DNA of 64,000 bases from Nonomuraea endophytica (GTDB lineage Bacteria > Actinomycetota > Actinomycetes > Streptosporangiales > Streptosporangiaceae): NCBI RefSeq assembly GCF_014203235.1, contig NZ_JACHIN010000006.1, positions 1 to 64,000 on the forward strand. Direction: 5' to 3'. The notes below the pieces were generated by a model. The model worked only from the letters and a program-made list of their open reading frames with translations, had not been told where the DNA came from and did no database searches. The position numbers were made by a program, and so were the translations under genes. Numbering within the stretch: the stretch's first letter is position 1; every line of letters begins with the position of its first letter. Of this stretch, positions 7,258 through 15,328 are shown in pieces.

Positions 7258-7766
7258 CGGAACTCCCTCACGGTGCTCAGCTCGGGGGCCGACTTCTTCA
7301 GCCGCTCCAGCGATCGGTAGATCTGGCTGCGGACCGAGCCCACCCGCACCCCGAGCAGGCGCGCGATCTCGGTCTCCGACATGTCCTCGAAGTAGCGCAG
7401 GACGAGCATGGTCCGCTGCCGGGGCGTCAGCCGGGACAGCGCCGCCCGCATCGTCATCCGCAGGTCCGCCGCGTCGGCGTGCCCGTCGCCGGCCCGGTCG
7501 AGCCGCCCGTCCGTGCTCACCTCCACGATCCGCGACCGGCGCCGCCACCAGCTCACCTGCTCGTGGTACATGGTGCGGCGCACGTACCCCTCGATGGCCT
7601 CGGTGTCGCGCAGGCCGCGCCACCGCGCGGCCGTCTTCGCCAGGGCCGACTGGACGAGGTCCTCGGCGGCGTGCCGGTCGCCGGTCAGCAGGTACGCCGT
7701 GCGGAACAACGCGCTCGACCTGTCGATGACGAACTGCCGGAGAGCCGCCTCAAAGCCTGGATCCAC
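7254..7766 (-). CDS. SigE-type ECF RNA polymerase sigma factor
   Basis: 170 residues from a GTG at 7766 that follows AGGAGG by 4 nt; an in-frame ATG at 7787 is less well placed. Region 2 reads LFRTAYLLTGDRHAAEDLVQ; region 4 reads LTPRQRTMLVLRYFEDMSETEIARLLG followed by VRSQIYRSLERL. This is the 'SigE family' (ECF50-like) pattern common in actinomycetes, where the partner membrane protein is encoded immediately downstream, as here. It probably directs transcription of its own operon. Confidence 0.85.
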   Translation of the reverse strand: MDPGFEAALRQFVIDRSSALFRTAYLLTGDRHAAEDLVQSALAKTAARWRGLRDTEAIEGYVRRTMYHEQVSWWRRRSRIVEVSTDGRLDRAGDGHADAADLRMTMRAALSRLTPRQRTMLVLRYFEDMSETEIARLLGVRVGSVRSQIYRSLERLKKSAPELSTVREFR

Positions 7767-7815
7767 CCGTCCTCCTCGTGATGTCACCCACCAAGGACGA
7801 GCGGGCGGCCCGAAA

Positions 7816-8520
7816 CTATGCCGGATTCTTGAGGCTGCCGAGCATCAGGTTGAGGGTGAAGTCGAATCGTTCGTGTCCGCTGCCGGAGGTGAGTTCGGTG
7901 GCGTGGCTTCTGGTGTGGGGGAACTGGTCGGCGGGCAGGGAGCCGAGCCGGTCGAGAAGTTCGGCGCGGCTGAGGACCCACCCCTGGCCGGGGTCGTGGA
8001 GCAGGGAGATCTCCAGGGTGTAGGCGGCGACGTAGAGGGACAGGGCGTCCATGGCCCAGGCCGCGGTCTGGGGCTCGACGCCGCCGGCGAGCAGGATCGC
8101 CAGGATCGCCTCGCCCACCCGCAAGGTGTCCAGGTTGGTGGGGACGGTGGCCAGGGCGGCGCGGGAGATGCCTGGATAGCGCAGGAACTGGTCGCGGATC
8201 TGGGCGTACACCTGAAGGATCTGTTCGCGCCACCGGCCGGGGTCGGGTTCGGGCAGCACGAGCTCCGAGTTGAGCCGGCCGATGATCAGGTCGTCGATGT
8301 CGGCTTTGTTGACCACATGTGCGTACAGCGATGACGGGCTGGTGCCCAGCTCGCCGGTGATGGCGCGGATCGTCAGCGCGTCATAGCCCTGGGTCGCGAC
8401 CACGTGCAGCGCGGCGTCGACGATGCGCTCGACGGTGAGAGGTTCCCGGCGCGGCTGGGCCGGGGCAGCGCCGGGCTGCAGGTGCCGGGCCGCCCGGCGG
8501 GCCTTCGGATCTTGTGCCAT
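7816..8520 (-). CDS. TetR-family repressor of the divergent MFS exporter
   Basis: 234 residues. A basic, Pro-rich N-terminal arm of about 28 residues precedes the HTH: LTIRAITGELGTSPSSLYAHVVNKADIDD. The C-terminal domain is the large helical ligand-binding type (TetR_C_33-like). It is divergently transcribed from an MFS exporter across a 53-nt gap carrying a triple dyad operator, the classic layout of drug-efflux control. Confidence 0.88.
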   Translation of the reverse strand: MAQDPKARRAARHLQPGAAPAQPRREPLTVERIVDAALHVVATQGYDALTIRAITGELGTSPSSLYAHVVNKADIDDLIIGRLNSELVLPEPDPGRWREQILQVYAQIRDQFLRYPGISRAALATVPTNLDTLRVGEAILAILLAGGVEPQTAAWAMDALSLYVAAYTLEISLLHDPGQGWVLSRAELLDRLGSLPADQFPHTRSHATELTSGSGHERFDFTLNLMLGSLKNPA

Positions 8521-8538
8521 GCCCCGATTCTACGCTTT

Positions 8539-8593
8539 GACATGAACTATGTTCGCCACATAGAACTAAGTTCATGTCTACTGAACAAAGTTC
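8539..8593. promoter_or_regulatory. Triple GAAC-N3-GTTC operator over the MFS start
   Basis: Three near-identical 11-bp dyads occur in a row: GAACTATGTTC (8544-8554), GAACTAAGTTC (8563-8573) and GAACAAAGTTC (8583-8593). Spacing is 19-20 bp, about two helical turns. The outer flanks GACATGAACT and AGTTCATGTC also form a larger 10-bp inverted repeat. The second and third sites straddle the exporter's ATG at 8574, so binding would block both transcription and early elongation. Confidence 0.8.
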
Positions 8594-10001
8594 TCTAGCT
8601 GCTCGGTCGCTGGTGCTGCCGCTGCGCCGGGCCTGGCTCGTCCTCGCGGTCGTGGTCATCGCCGACATCATGGACGTGCTGGACTCGACGATCGCCAACC
8701 TCGCCGGGCCCTCCATCCGGGCCGATCTGGGCGGTCGTGACAGCACCGTGCAGTGGGTACTGGCGGCGTACACGGCGGCCTTCGCCCTTGGCCTGGTCAC
8801 CTCCGGCCGGCTGGGCGACCTGATCGGCCGTCGCCGCCTGTTCCTGCTGGGTATGGCCGGGTTCACCCTGTCCTCGCTGGCCTGCGGACTCGCGCCCGGA
8901 ACCGGGTTTCTGATCGTCGCCCGCGCCCTGCAGGGCCTGTTCGGGTCGGTGATGATCCCGCAGGGCTTCGCGCTGGTGAAGGTCGTCTTCCCGCCCGGGC
9001 ACCTGCGCCGCGCCCTCATCCCCTTCGGCCCGATCATGGGCCTGGCCACGGTGGCCGGGCCGATCCTGGCCGGCTGGCTGCTGCATCTGGACCTGTTCGG
9101 CGGCTGGCGCTCGATCTTCCAGATCAACATCCCGATCGGGGTCGCCGCCTGGGCCCTGGGCGCGTACATCCTGCCCCGCGACACCGGCGAGGACACCTCC
9201 ACCCGCCTGGACCTGCGCGGCGTCGGCCTGCTGACGCTCGCCTCCGCCCTGCTGATCATTCCGCTGGTCCAGGGCCGCGAACTCGGCTGGCCGATCTGGA
9301 CCTACGCCATGATGGCCGCGTCGGTCCCGGTGCTCGCGCTGTTCGCCGCCTCAGAACGCCGCAGCGCCCACCCGGTGATCGCCCCGTCGCTCCTGCGCAA
9401 ACGCAGCTTCGTCGTCGGATTGGTCATCGTCGTCGGCTTCTACGCCGCGCTCACCGGATTCCAGCTCGCCCTCAACCTGATGCTCCAGCTCGGCGCGCAC
9501 TGGACACCCCTGCACACCGGCCTCACCCTGATCCCCTGGGCTTTGGGCAGCGCCATCGCCGTCGGCCTCGCCGGGGCCTTCCTCGCCGAGCGACTCGGCC
9601 GCGCCACCCTCCACCTCGGCCTCGGCATCGCCGCCGCCGGCCTGATCGCCCTCGCCTGGACCATCGCCCACGCCCAGAACGACCTGACCTCCTGGACCCT
9701 CGCGCCCGCCCTGCTGATCACCGGCTTCGGCTCCGGGCTGGTGTTCATCCCCATCTTCGACTACGTCCTCGGCGACGCCACCACCGAAGAGGTCGGCACC
9801 GGATCAGGCATGCTCAACGCCGTCCAGCAGTTCGCCAACGCCACCGGCGCCGCCGCCCTGGGCGCCGCCTTCTTCGCCCAAACCGCCCACGTCGGCAGCT
9901 TCTTCAGCGCGGGCATCCTCATCACCGCCCTGGCCGCCGCCCTCTACGTGGCCACCCTGCTCCTGGTCGGCCTCCTCCCCAAACACGCTCAACAGGCTTG
10001 A
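8574..10001 (+). CDS. MFS multidrug exporter, DHA2 (14-TM) family
   Basis: 475 residues with about 14 membrane helices. Motif C-type helix and the loop GRLGDLIGRRRLFLLG (motif A) are clear, as is LDSTIANLAGPSI in TM1 typical of EmrB/QacA-like proteins. It would use the proton gradient to expel a drug-like compound. Expression is probably controlled by the divergent TetR through the triple operator. The start codon lies inside that operator. Confidence 0.9.
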   Translation: MSTEQSSLAARSLVLPLRRAWLVLAVVVIADIMDVLDSTIANLAGPSIRADLGGRDSTVQWVLAAYTAAFALGLVTSGRLGDLIGRRRLFLLGMAGFTLSSLACGLAPGTGFLIVARALQGLFGSVMIPQGFALVKVVFPPGHLRRALIPFGPIMGLATVAGPILAGWLLHLDLFGGWRSIFQINIPIGVAAWALGAYILPRDTGEDTSTRLDLRGVGLLTLASALLIIPLVQGRELGWPIWTYAMMAASVPVLALFAASERRSAHPVIAPSLLRKRSFVVGLVIVVGFYAALTGFQLALNLMLQLGAHWTPLHTGLTLIPWALGSAIAVGLAGAFLAERLGRATLHLGLGIAAAGLIALAWTIAHAQNDLTSWTLAPALLITGFGSGLVFIPIFDYVLGDATTEEVGTGSGMLNAVQQFANATGAAALGAAFFAQTAHVGSFFSAGILITALAAALYVATLLLVGLLPKHAQQA

Positions 10002-10036
10002 ACGCCCACCGTGACGAGCTGCGGACCGCGACATCA

Positions 10037-10480
10037 TCACCCGCGCTCCCCCGGTGAGAGGGACAGCAGCGCCTGCCCCTTCGTGATCGACACCAGCTTC
10101 ACCTCGACCGGGGTGTTCTCGCGGAACGCGAAGCTGGAGCCTCCGCCCTCGCCGAGCCGCTGCTCCACGCCGCCTCCGTGCGGGTACTCCACCCAGTACG
10201 TGATCGTGTCCTTGTCGATGGCCACGACCTCGAGCTTCGGGTAGTAGAACTTCTTGGCGTTCAGCCGGATCGTGACCGGCTTGGACAACTTCAGCAGGCA
10301 GTCACCGTCGAAGCAGGCCTTGACCTTGGTGGTGGGTTCGCGGGACGGGGATTCGGTGGCCGATGCGCTGGTGGTGGGCGTGCTGGGCGTGGGGGCTGGG
10401 GTGGCCGCCTGCGGTCCGGTGTCGGGTGAGGCGCAGCCCGCCAGGGCGCACACGACGAGCACGGGAAGGAGTTTGCGCAT
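10037..10480 (-). CDS. Secreted lipoprotein of unknown function (147 aa)
   Basis: A type II signal peptide ends in LAGC (lipobox, Cys16), followed by a 35-residue Thr/Ser/Pro-rich linker typical of surface lipoproteins in actinomycetes. The folded part has a Cys pair (ACFDGDCLLKL) that could form a disulfide and a predicted beta-rich body ending SITKGQALLSLSPGERG. No known domain was recognised. It stands alone between an MFS exporter (tail to tail) and the HD hydrolase. Confidence 0.75.
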   Translation of the reverse strand: MRKLLPVLVVCALAGCASPDTGPQAATPAPTPSTPTTSASATESPSREPTTKVKACFDGDCLLKLSKPVTIRLNAKKFYYPKLEVVAIDKDTITYWVEYPHGGGVEQRLGEGGGSSFAFRENTPVEVKLVSITKGQALLSLSPGERG

Positions 10481-10574
10481 GCTGTGTCGTCCCTATCGCT
10501 TAGGGTGACCGGCGTCGGGCGAGCGCCGGTGACACACAGAACTACCCGACCGGCTCCGGGAGGGGTCCCCGCCC

Positions 10575-11522
10575 TCAGTCGGGCTTGTCGAGGCCGAGTT
10601 TCCTGCGCAGGCGGGTGAGGCCGGCGTGAAGGACGGGAGGCACGGTGATCGCGATGACCGCGGCGTCGCCGAGACTGGTCCTCGCGGCCTCCACGATCAT
10701 CCAGCCGAGCAGCACGGTCAGTGGCGTCCAGGTACGCAGGTCAGTCCGTAAGATCCAGCGCAGAACGGTCAGGACATGGCCGGTCAGGGTGCCTCGTGTC
10801 GGCCGCCGCAGGGTCACCGCCAGTGCGGGCACGCCTCGCGCCAGCCCGAGTACAAACCGGGTGCGAGCCCTACGGTCCGGTAAGACGTCGAGCTCGCCGA
10901 GCCATTCGTCCAGGTAGCTCGCTCTGACCGCAGCCGGGAGGAACAGTGCGCCCAGAGCGAGCACCTGGTAGCTCGCCCCTCCAGGCGGCCCGATCAGGCA
11001 GTCGTGGGCGATCGACTCGAGTTCGTCGGCGATGGCCGACAGGCCGAGGCGTCCGGCGAGCGGTGCCGTGACGTTCACCGCGTGCCGGCTGGTCCGTCGC
11101 TGTTTCGCCGGGTCGAGGTACTGGAGGGTGCGCATGTTGTGCAGCCGGTCGAGTACCCGCAGGGCGAGGACCCGCTCGTCCGCATCGGCGACGGCCGCCT
11201 GATCGTGCCCGATTTCCGTCAGGTTCTGGACCATCTCGGTGATCTCATCACCGAACTCCGCGCGGAGCCGTACCGCGTCGCACCAGGTGTCCTCGATGAC
11301 ATCGTGCAGCAGGGCCGCGCAGACAGTGGCGCTGTCCAGACCCGCGTCGAGCGCGATCTCCGCGACGGCGACGGGGTGGGTGATGTACGGCTCGCCGCTC
11401 TTGCGCAGCCGGCCGGCATGGCAACAGGCGGCGAACTCGTAGGCACGCCGGATTCTGTCACTCTCCGTAGCGGTGAAGTCGGCGGGCAACCGCGCCAGCA
11501 GCAGCTCTATGAGCCCGGTCAT
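10575..11522 (-). CDS. Membrane-associated HD-domain phosphohydrolase (RelA/SpoT hydrolase-like)
   Basis: 315 residues starting with an ATG that overlaps the PadR stop (ATGA). Residues about 20-150 carry the HD_4 metal-binding pattern of SpoT-like hydrolases: YITHPVAVAEIAL, AALLHDVIEDT and LRVLDRLHNMRTLQYL. No synthetase (RelA) domain or TGS domain follows; instead there is a basic region and one or two hydrophobic helices (TPLTVLLGWMIVEAAR, AAVIAITVPPVLHAG) near the C-terminus. It may hydrolyse (p)ppGpp or a related nucleotide at the membrane. The substrate is inferred from family only. Confidence 0.75.
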   Translation of the reverse strand: MTGLIELLLARLPADFTATESDRIRRAYEFAACCHAGRLRKSGEPYITHPVAVAEIALDAGLDSATVCAALLHDVIEDTWCDAVRLRAEFGDEITEMVQNLTEIGHDQAAVADADERVLALRVLDRLHNMRTLQYLDPAKQRRTSRHAVNVTAPLAGRLGLSAIADELESIAHDCLIGPPGGASYQVLALGALFLPAAVRASYLDEWLGELDVLPDRRARTRFVLGLARGVPALAVTLRRPTRGTLTGHVLTVLRWILRTDLRTWTPLTVLLGWMIVEAARTSLGDAAVIAITVPPVLHAGLTRLRRKLGLDKPD

Positions 11523-11848
11523 GACGTCGCCGGCCGAGGGTCCATGGCCGGTCCGCGAGAACGCTCGGCGTGGTCGAGGGCGATCCGAGCTCGAAGCGCG
11601 CCTTGCTCGGTCAGCCTGTAGTAGTAGCGAGCGCGGCGACCCTGGGCCAGATGCTCGGCCGCGGACTCCTTGTGGCGCTCGATCCAACCGAACTCGCGCT
11701 CCAACCGGGCCAGGATCGGGTAGATCGTGCCACTGGGCTGGCGCGTCTTCTCGCACAGTTCCAGCCCGTAGCAGCGCTTGGCCGGGTCGGACAGCATCTC
11801 TTTCAGCACGAGCATCGTCTGCAGGGTCATCCGTGGGCCGTCCCTCAT
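11519..11848 (-). CDS. PadR-family transcriptional regulator
   Basis: About 109 residues. The winged helix reads MLVLKEMLSDPAKRCYGLELCEKTRQPSGTI with the typical LEREFGWIERH wing and RRARYYYRLTEQG C-terminal strand. Start is uncertain: ATG 11848 (used here), ATG 11830 (MTLQT, closest to family norm) and upstream codons are all in frame. ATGT (11847-11850) and ACAT (11863-11866) at its 5' end resemble the ATGT/ACAT half-sites of PadR operators. It is coupled to the HD hydrolase and probably regulates that operon. Confidence 0.82.
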   Translation of the reverse strand: MRDGPRMTLQTMLVLKEMLSDPAKRCYGLELCEKTRQPSGTIYPILARLEREFGWIERHKESAAEHLAQGRRARYYYRLTEQGALRARIALDHAERSRGPAMDPRPATS

Positions 11849-12127
11849 GTGTCGGACTCTAGACATCAGCCACGGAAAGTGACATGGCCGCGCGAGTGAC
11901 AACCTTGCTCCACGCGGGTGAGGAACTGGCCGGTCGTGTTGTTACTCGGCGGCGGCCTGTCGAGTGATTTCGCGGTGGAAGATACCAATCTCCAGATGAT
12001 GTTCGCGGGATGGTAAGGCACTGATCGCTCGATTGGCCGAATCCTATGGACTCCTGAGCGATTTTCATGTTCTCCTGTTGGGAGTGCGGTTAAATGCCAG
12101 GCGACGATCCCTTAGAGAGGCAGCCAG

Positions 12128-13024
12128 GTGGTCAGGGAAATAGAAAGCCCGTACGCTTGGATGAGTCCGCGCGATGGAGATTTAATCAAGACGATCCTGC
12201 TCAACTCAGCCGAAGGATCAGCGCGGGAGCTACGCGTTCTAGAATGGGGTTCAGGGCAAAGCACGTTGTCCTACACCCAAATCCTGGCCGCGCACGATCT
12301 GGCCTTTCAATGGCTCGCCCTCGAATACGACCGCGAGTACTTCGACACCTTTCTGGCGCCCGCGCTGCTCTATCGGGCCGACACCGTCCTGCGATATGTC
12401 GAGGACGACAGGATCCTGCGCGGACCTGCCGGAGAAGGACGTGCCCGTATCGAAGCGGTGTGCTGGAACCGAACCGCACTACGCCCGTCAGAGCGATCGG
12501 CGGACCGTGAGGCAGACCTCGATGACTATGTGAGCTATCCCGCCGCGACGAGCCACGAATTCGACGCGATCATCGTGGACGGCCGCAAGCGACGCCGCTG
12601 CCTAATAGCGGCTGCGGACTTCATGGAAGCCAACACCGTCGTAATGCTGCACGATGCCCGGCACCCGTATTATCACTGCGCGATGGACCGATATCCGGCC
12701 GCTCGATTCATCGGCGACGACATGTGGGTTGGGGCACGGAGCACCGCTCGACTCAATGAGGTGCTCGCCGAGCGAGCCACCATGACTCCCTCTCTCGGTT
12801 ATCGGTGGCATCTGCGTGGGGTGATGGCCAAGCGGGAGATGTTCACGACCGCCGAGTTGGGGCCGCTGTTGGCCGAGCGGGGTGTGATGTTGTCCCGCGA
12901 GCAGGTCCATCGGCTGTTCACCGGCGTCCCGGAGCGGCTCAACCCCAACCTGCTGGTGGCGCTGTGCGACATCTTGGATTGCCAGGTCGGCGACCTGATC
13001 AAGCCGGCGCGGCAGGCGCCTTAG
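12128..13024 (+). CDS. Fusion of a class I methyltransferase-like domain with a C-terminal XRE helix-turn-helix domain
   Basis: 298 residues from a GTG. Residues 36-190 follow a Rossmann plan: LRVLEWGSGQSTLSYTQ (motif I-like), LALEYDREYFD (strand 2 with acidic end), FDAIIVDGRKRRRCL and VVMLHDARHPYY. This resembles SAM-methyltransferase-like proteins that have an imperfect glycine loop. Residues about 224-290 (YRWHLRGVMAKREMF, LLAERGVMLSREQVHRLFTG, LLVALCDILDCQVGDLI) are an XRE DNA-binding domain normally found as a separate small protein. The two are continuous in one frame. This may be a true fusion or a recombination product; either way it heads a lower-GC gene cluster. Confidence 0.7.
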   Translation: MVREIESPYAWMSPRDGDLIKTILLNSAEGSARELRVLEWGSGQSTLSYTQILAAHDLAFQWLALEYDREYFDTFLAPALLYRADTVLRYVEDDRILRGPAGEGRARIEAVCWNRTALRPSERSADREADLDDYVSYPAATSHEFDAIIVDGRKRRRCLIAAADFMEANTVVMLHDARHPYYHCAMDRYPAARFIGDDMWVGARSTARLNEVLAERATMTPSLGYRWHLRGVMAKREMFTTAELGPLLAERGVMLSREQVHRLFTGVPERLNPNLLVALCDILDCQVGDLIKPARQAP

Positions 13025-13191
13025 CACGCACCGGGGTACTCCGCGCGCAACGGCACCCCGGGGGCCTGGCTAGCCTCGTACCCCCGGTGGATCCAGGTGA
13101 ACAGGGCGTGGTGCCCGGCATTGCCATGGCCATCGGCGACCCGATCCCTCCGCAGCGTGCCCTCGAATCCGGCCTCGTCGAACGCGCGCAT
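13021..13191 (-). CDS. Short protein-like ORF (56 aa), possibly a gene remnant
   Basis: Reads from ATG 13191 to TAA 13021, overlapping the preceding gene's stop tail to tail. The composition is protein-like: MRAFDEAGFEGTLRRDR at the start resembles the end of GNAT acetyltransferases, and HHALFTWIHRGYEA follows. There is no clear ribosome site and a stop codon lies directly upstream, so it may be the decayed end of a longer gene. Confidence 0.3.
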   Translation of the reverse strand: MRAFDEAGFEGTLRRDRVADGHGNAGHHALFTWIHRGYEASQAPGVPLRAEYPGAC

Positions 13192-13423
13192 CTACTGGCG
13201 AAACTCACCCAGGTTCCGCGCTGCCCGGGTGGCCTGAGAAGTGTCTGTTCCCGGCCGTCGACGCGCCGAAGACCTCGCTGACGCGGCCCTGTCCAGAGGC
13301 TGCCAGTGCCACCGGGCGACCGTTGACATGTATCGAGCAATAGGCTTCTCTTATTTTTACCAGTGTGCCACGTTAACTGGTCTCGCTACGACATTGGTTC
13401 CACCAACGGCGTAAGGAGCGAAC
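13192..13423. other. Gene-poor upstream region of the dioxygenase cluster
   Basis: No convincing ORF on either strand. The last 100 bases become AT-rich and contain TTGACA at 13323-13328 followed by a T-rich run (CTTATTTTTA, about 13350). This may be the promoter of the cluster starting at 13424, although a -10 box at the ideal 17-nt distance is not evident. AAGGAG at 13413-13418 is the ribosome site for the GTG at 13424. Confidence 0.4.
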
Positions 13424-14284
13424 GTGTCGCTGGACTTCTCAGCTCTCCACGGAGAATTCGTCGTGGAAGTTACTGGGCGGACCGGTACATTGCTGGCCGG
13501 GCGCGATGGATACGCAATCAAACAGGCGCTCACTACTTACTCAGTCGTCGTGATCAGGGGTCTGGAACTGGTCCCGGCAGAGCAGGTGGCGCTAACCCGG
13601 TTCCTGGGGAAACCCGAGGTTGTGACGGACATGCGCAACCACCACCCCGAAAGCAAGGACATCCTGGTAGTCAACAATTCGAGCGCCACTCCCGTGGTCG
13701 GAAACCGGTGTTGGCACTCGGATCGGTCCTTCTTGCCGGAACCGACGCGCTACACGATGTTACGGGCGGAAGTTGTTCCGCCACGAGGCGGGGACACTCT
13801 GTTCGCCGACATGGTGGCGGCTTATGCGCAGTCCCCGGCATCCTGGAAGGCCGCCCTCACCGGCGCGCTAGGCGTGCACACCTACGACAAGATTGCCCAC
13901 CTGCGCTCGGAGATACATCGCCTGCCCATCGAAGAGGGTTATGAGAAGCTGTATCCTCCGGTACGCCATCCCGTGGTGCGAGCCCATCCAGAAACCGGCA
14001 CTCCAGCGCTTTATCTGAGCGACTTGTGCATTGTCCGCATCGAAACGGAGAACGACCCCTCCAACCTCATTCAGCTGGACAAGCTCCACGCGCATGCCAC
14101 CGAGGACAGGTTCGTCTACCGTCATCGCTGGCGTGTTGGGGACGTCGTGATCTGGGACAACGCCAGAGTGCTGCACCGGGCGGACATGCTCCACTGGAAG
14201 CTGCCGCGCGTCCTGCACCGCACCACCACGGCAAGCCCCCCGCCGCGCCCGGCCGCCCCGTACGTGCCAGACGGAACCGGCTGA
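13424..14284 (+). CDS. TauD/TfdA-family Fe(II)/2-oxoglutarate dioxygenase, copy 1
   Basis: 286 residues from GTG 13424, 5 nt after AAGGAG. The iron-binding HxD is in CWHSDRSFLPEP (His about 98, Asp about 100). The distal His is probably in VLHRADML, with the 2-oxoglutarate-binding Arg in PRVLHRTTT. GGDTLFADM is the conserved strand between them. Enzymes of this fold hydroxylate or desaturate amino acids, sulfonates or natural-product intermediates. It is a clear paralogue of the gene at 14438, with matching segments PAEQVxLTR, TPVVGN and YTMLRA, so the pair arose by tandem duplication. Confidence 0.88.
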   Translation: MSLDFSALHGEFVVEVTGRTGTLLAGRDGYAIKQALTTYSVVVIRGLELVPAEQVALTRFLGKPEVVTDMRNHHPESKDILVVNNSSATPVVGNRCWHSDRSFLPEPTRYTMLRAEVVPPRGGDTLFADMVAAYAQSPASWKAALTGALGVHTYDKIAHLRSEIHRLPIEEGYEKLYPPVRHPVVRAHPETGTPALYLSDLCIVRIETENDPSNLIQLDKLHAHATEDRFVYRHRWRVGDVVIWDNARVLHRADMLHWKLPRVLHRTTTASPPPRPAAPYVPDGTG

Positions 14285-14437
14285 TCACCTTTCCACCCGC
14301 ACGGCTACGCCGAGACGCCTCTTCGTGAGGCCTGGCGGCGGTGTCAGCACGCGTGCCCAAGAACGACGCCACATCGCCTTCGCGATCCGCACGAGACCGG
14401 CCGCACGCGGACCGGCGTTCAACCGAGAGGATGTCGA

Positions 14438-15274
14438 ATGACGGCCCCATCAGGCGCCCCGGTCTTCGTGGCGGAACTTCCGGCTGACGATGACCGGAGA
14501 TACGACCCCGACGCGCTGCTGACGTTGTTGCGGACGTACGCCGTGGTCGTTCTGCGAGAAATGGAGCTGACTCCCGCAGAGCAGGTCGAACTGACGCGCG
14601 GCCTCGGTGAGCCACAACTCGACCCAGACATGCACAACAGACACCCCGACACCCCCGAACTCCTCGTCGTGGACAACAGCGGCGACACCCCGGTGGTCGG
14701 AAACAACATCTGGCACACCGACGGCTCGTTTCTACGCCGGCCCATCCGATACACCATGCTGAGGGCGGTCGCGCTACCGCAGTCGGGCGGCGACACCTTG
14801 TACGCCGATCTGCAGACCGCATACGAAAACGTGCCCCCGCAGTGGCGAGAGGTGCTCGCCGGAGCGATTGGCCTGCACGCCTACGATCGCATCGCGGCCA
14901 CGCGGGCCGACGCTCACAACAACCCCGAGGCGCTGGCAGGCACTTCAACGTACACACCGGTCCGTCACCCGCTCATCAGAGCGCACCCCGACACCGGAGC
15001 CCCGGTTCTCTTCGTGAACGATCTCTGCCTCGCGCGCATCGAGTCGGACGACGGCGTCCCTCTAGAACTGACCGTGGCGGAACTGATCGCGCACGCCACC
15101 CAAGACCAGTTCGTGTACCGCCACCAGTGGGCGGCCGGTGACGTGGTGGTCTGGGACAACGCCAGAGCGCTCCACCGAGCGGATTTCGACGCCGGCCTGT
15201 CCCGCGTAATGCATCGGACGACCACTGCCGGCGACATCCCGCAGTCCTTCACCGCAATCGGTGAGCCCGCCTGA
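14438..15274 (+). CDS. TauD/TfdA-family Fe(II)/2-oxoglutarate dioxygenase, copy 2
   Basis: 278 residues from ATG 14438 with GAGAGGA upstream. Iron ligands: WHTDGSFLRRP supplies HxD (about residues 88-90); ALHRADFD and SRVMHRTTT supply the distal His and the 2-oxoglutarate Arg. It is closer to the canonical WHTDGS consensus than copy 1, whose motif is WHSDRS. That suggests the two copies have diverged in substrate or step. The 153-nt gap between the copies has no ORF. Confidence 0.9.
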   Translation: MTAPSGAPVFVAELPADDDRRYDPDALLTLLRTYAVVVLREMELTPAEQVELTRGLGEPQLDPDMHNRHPDTPELLVVDNSGDTPVVGNNIWHTDGSFLRRPIRYTMLRAVALPQSGGDTLYADLQTAYENVPPQWREVLAGAIGLHAYDRIAATRADAHNNPEALAGTSTYTPVRHPLIRAHPDTGAPVLFVNDLCLARIESDDGVPLELTVAELIAHATQDQFVYRHQWAAGDVVVWDNARALHRADFDAGLSRVMHRTTTAGDIPQSFTAIGEPA

Positions 15275-15328
15275 CAGCTCAAGCGCGTCACGACCGAAGC
15301 CCACTCGAGACACAAGGGAAGGTGCCAC

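Noticed and set aside
12094..12510. Long open frame overlapping the 5' half of the methyltransferase-XRE gene
   Set aside because: Composition is Arg/Pro-rich out-of-frame noise and the real protein-like signal is in the GTG 12128 frame.
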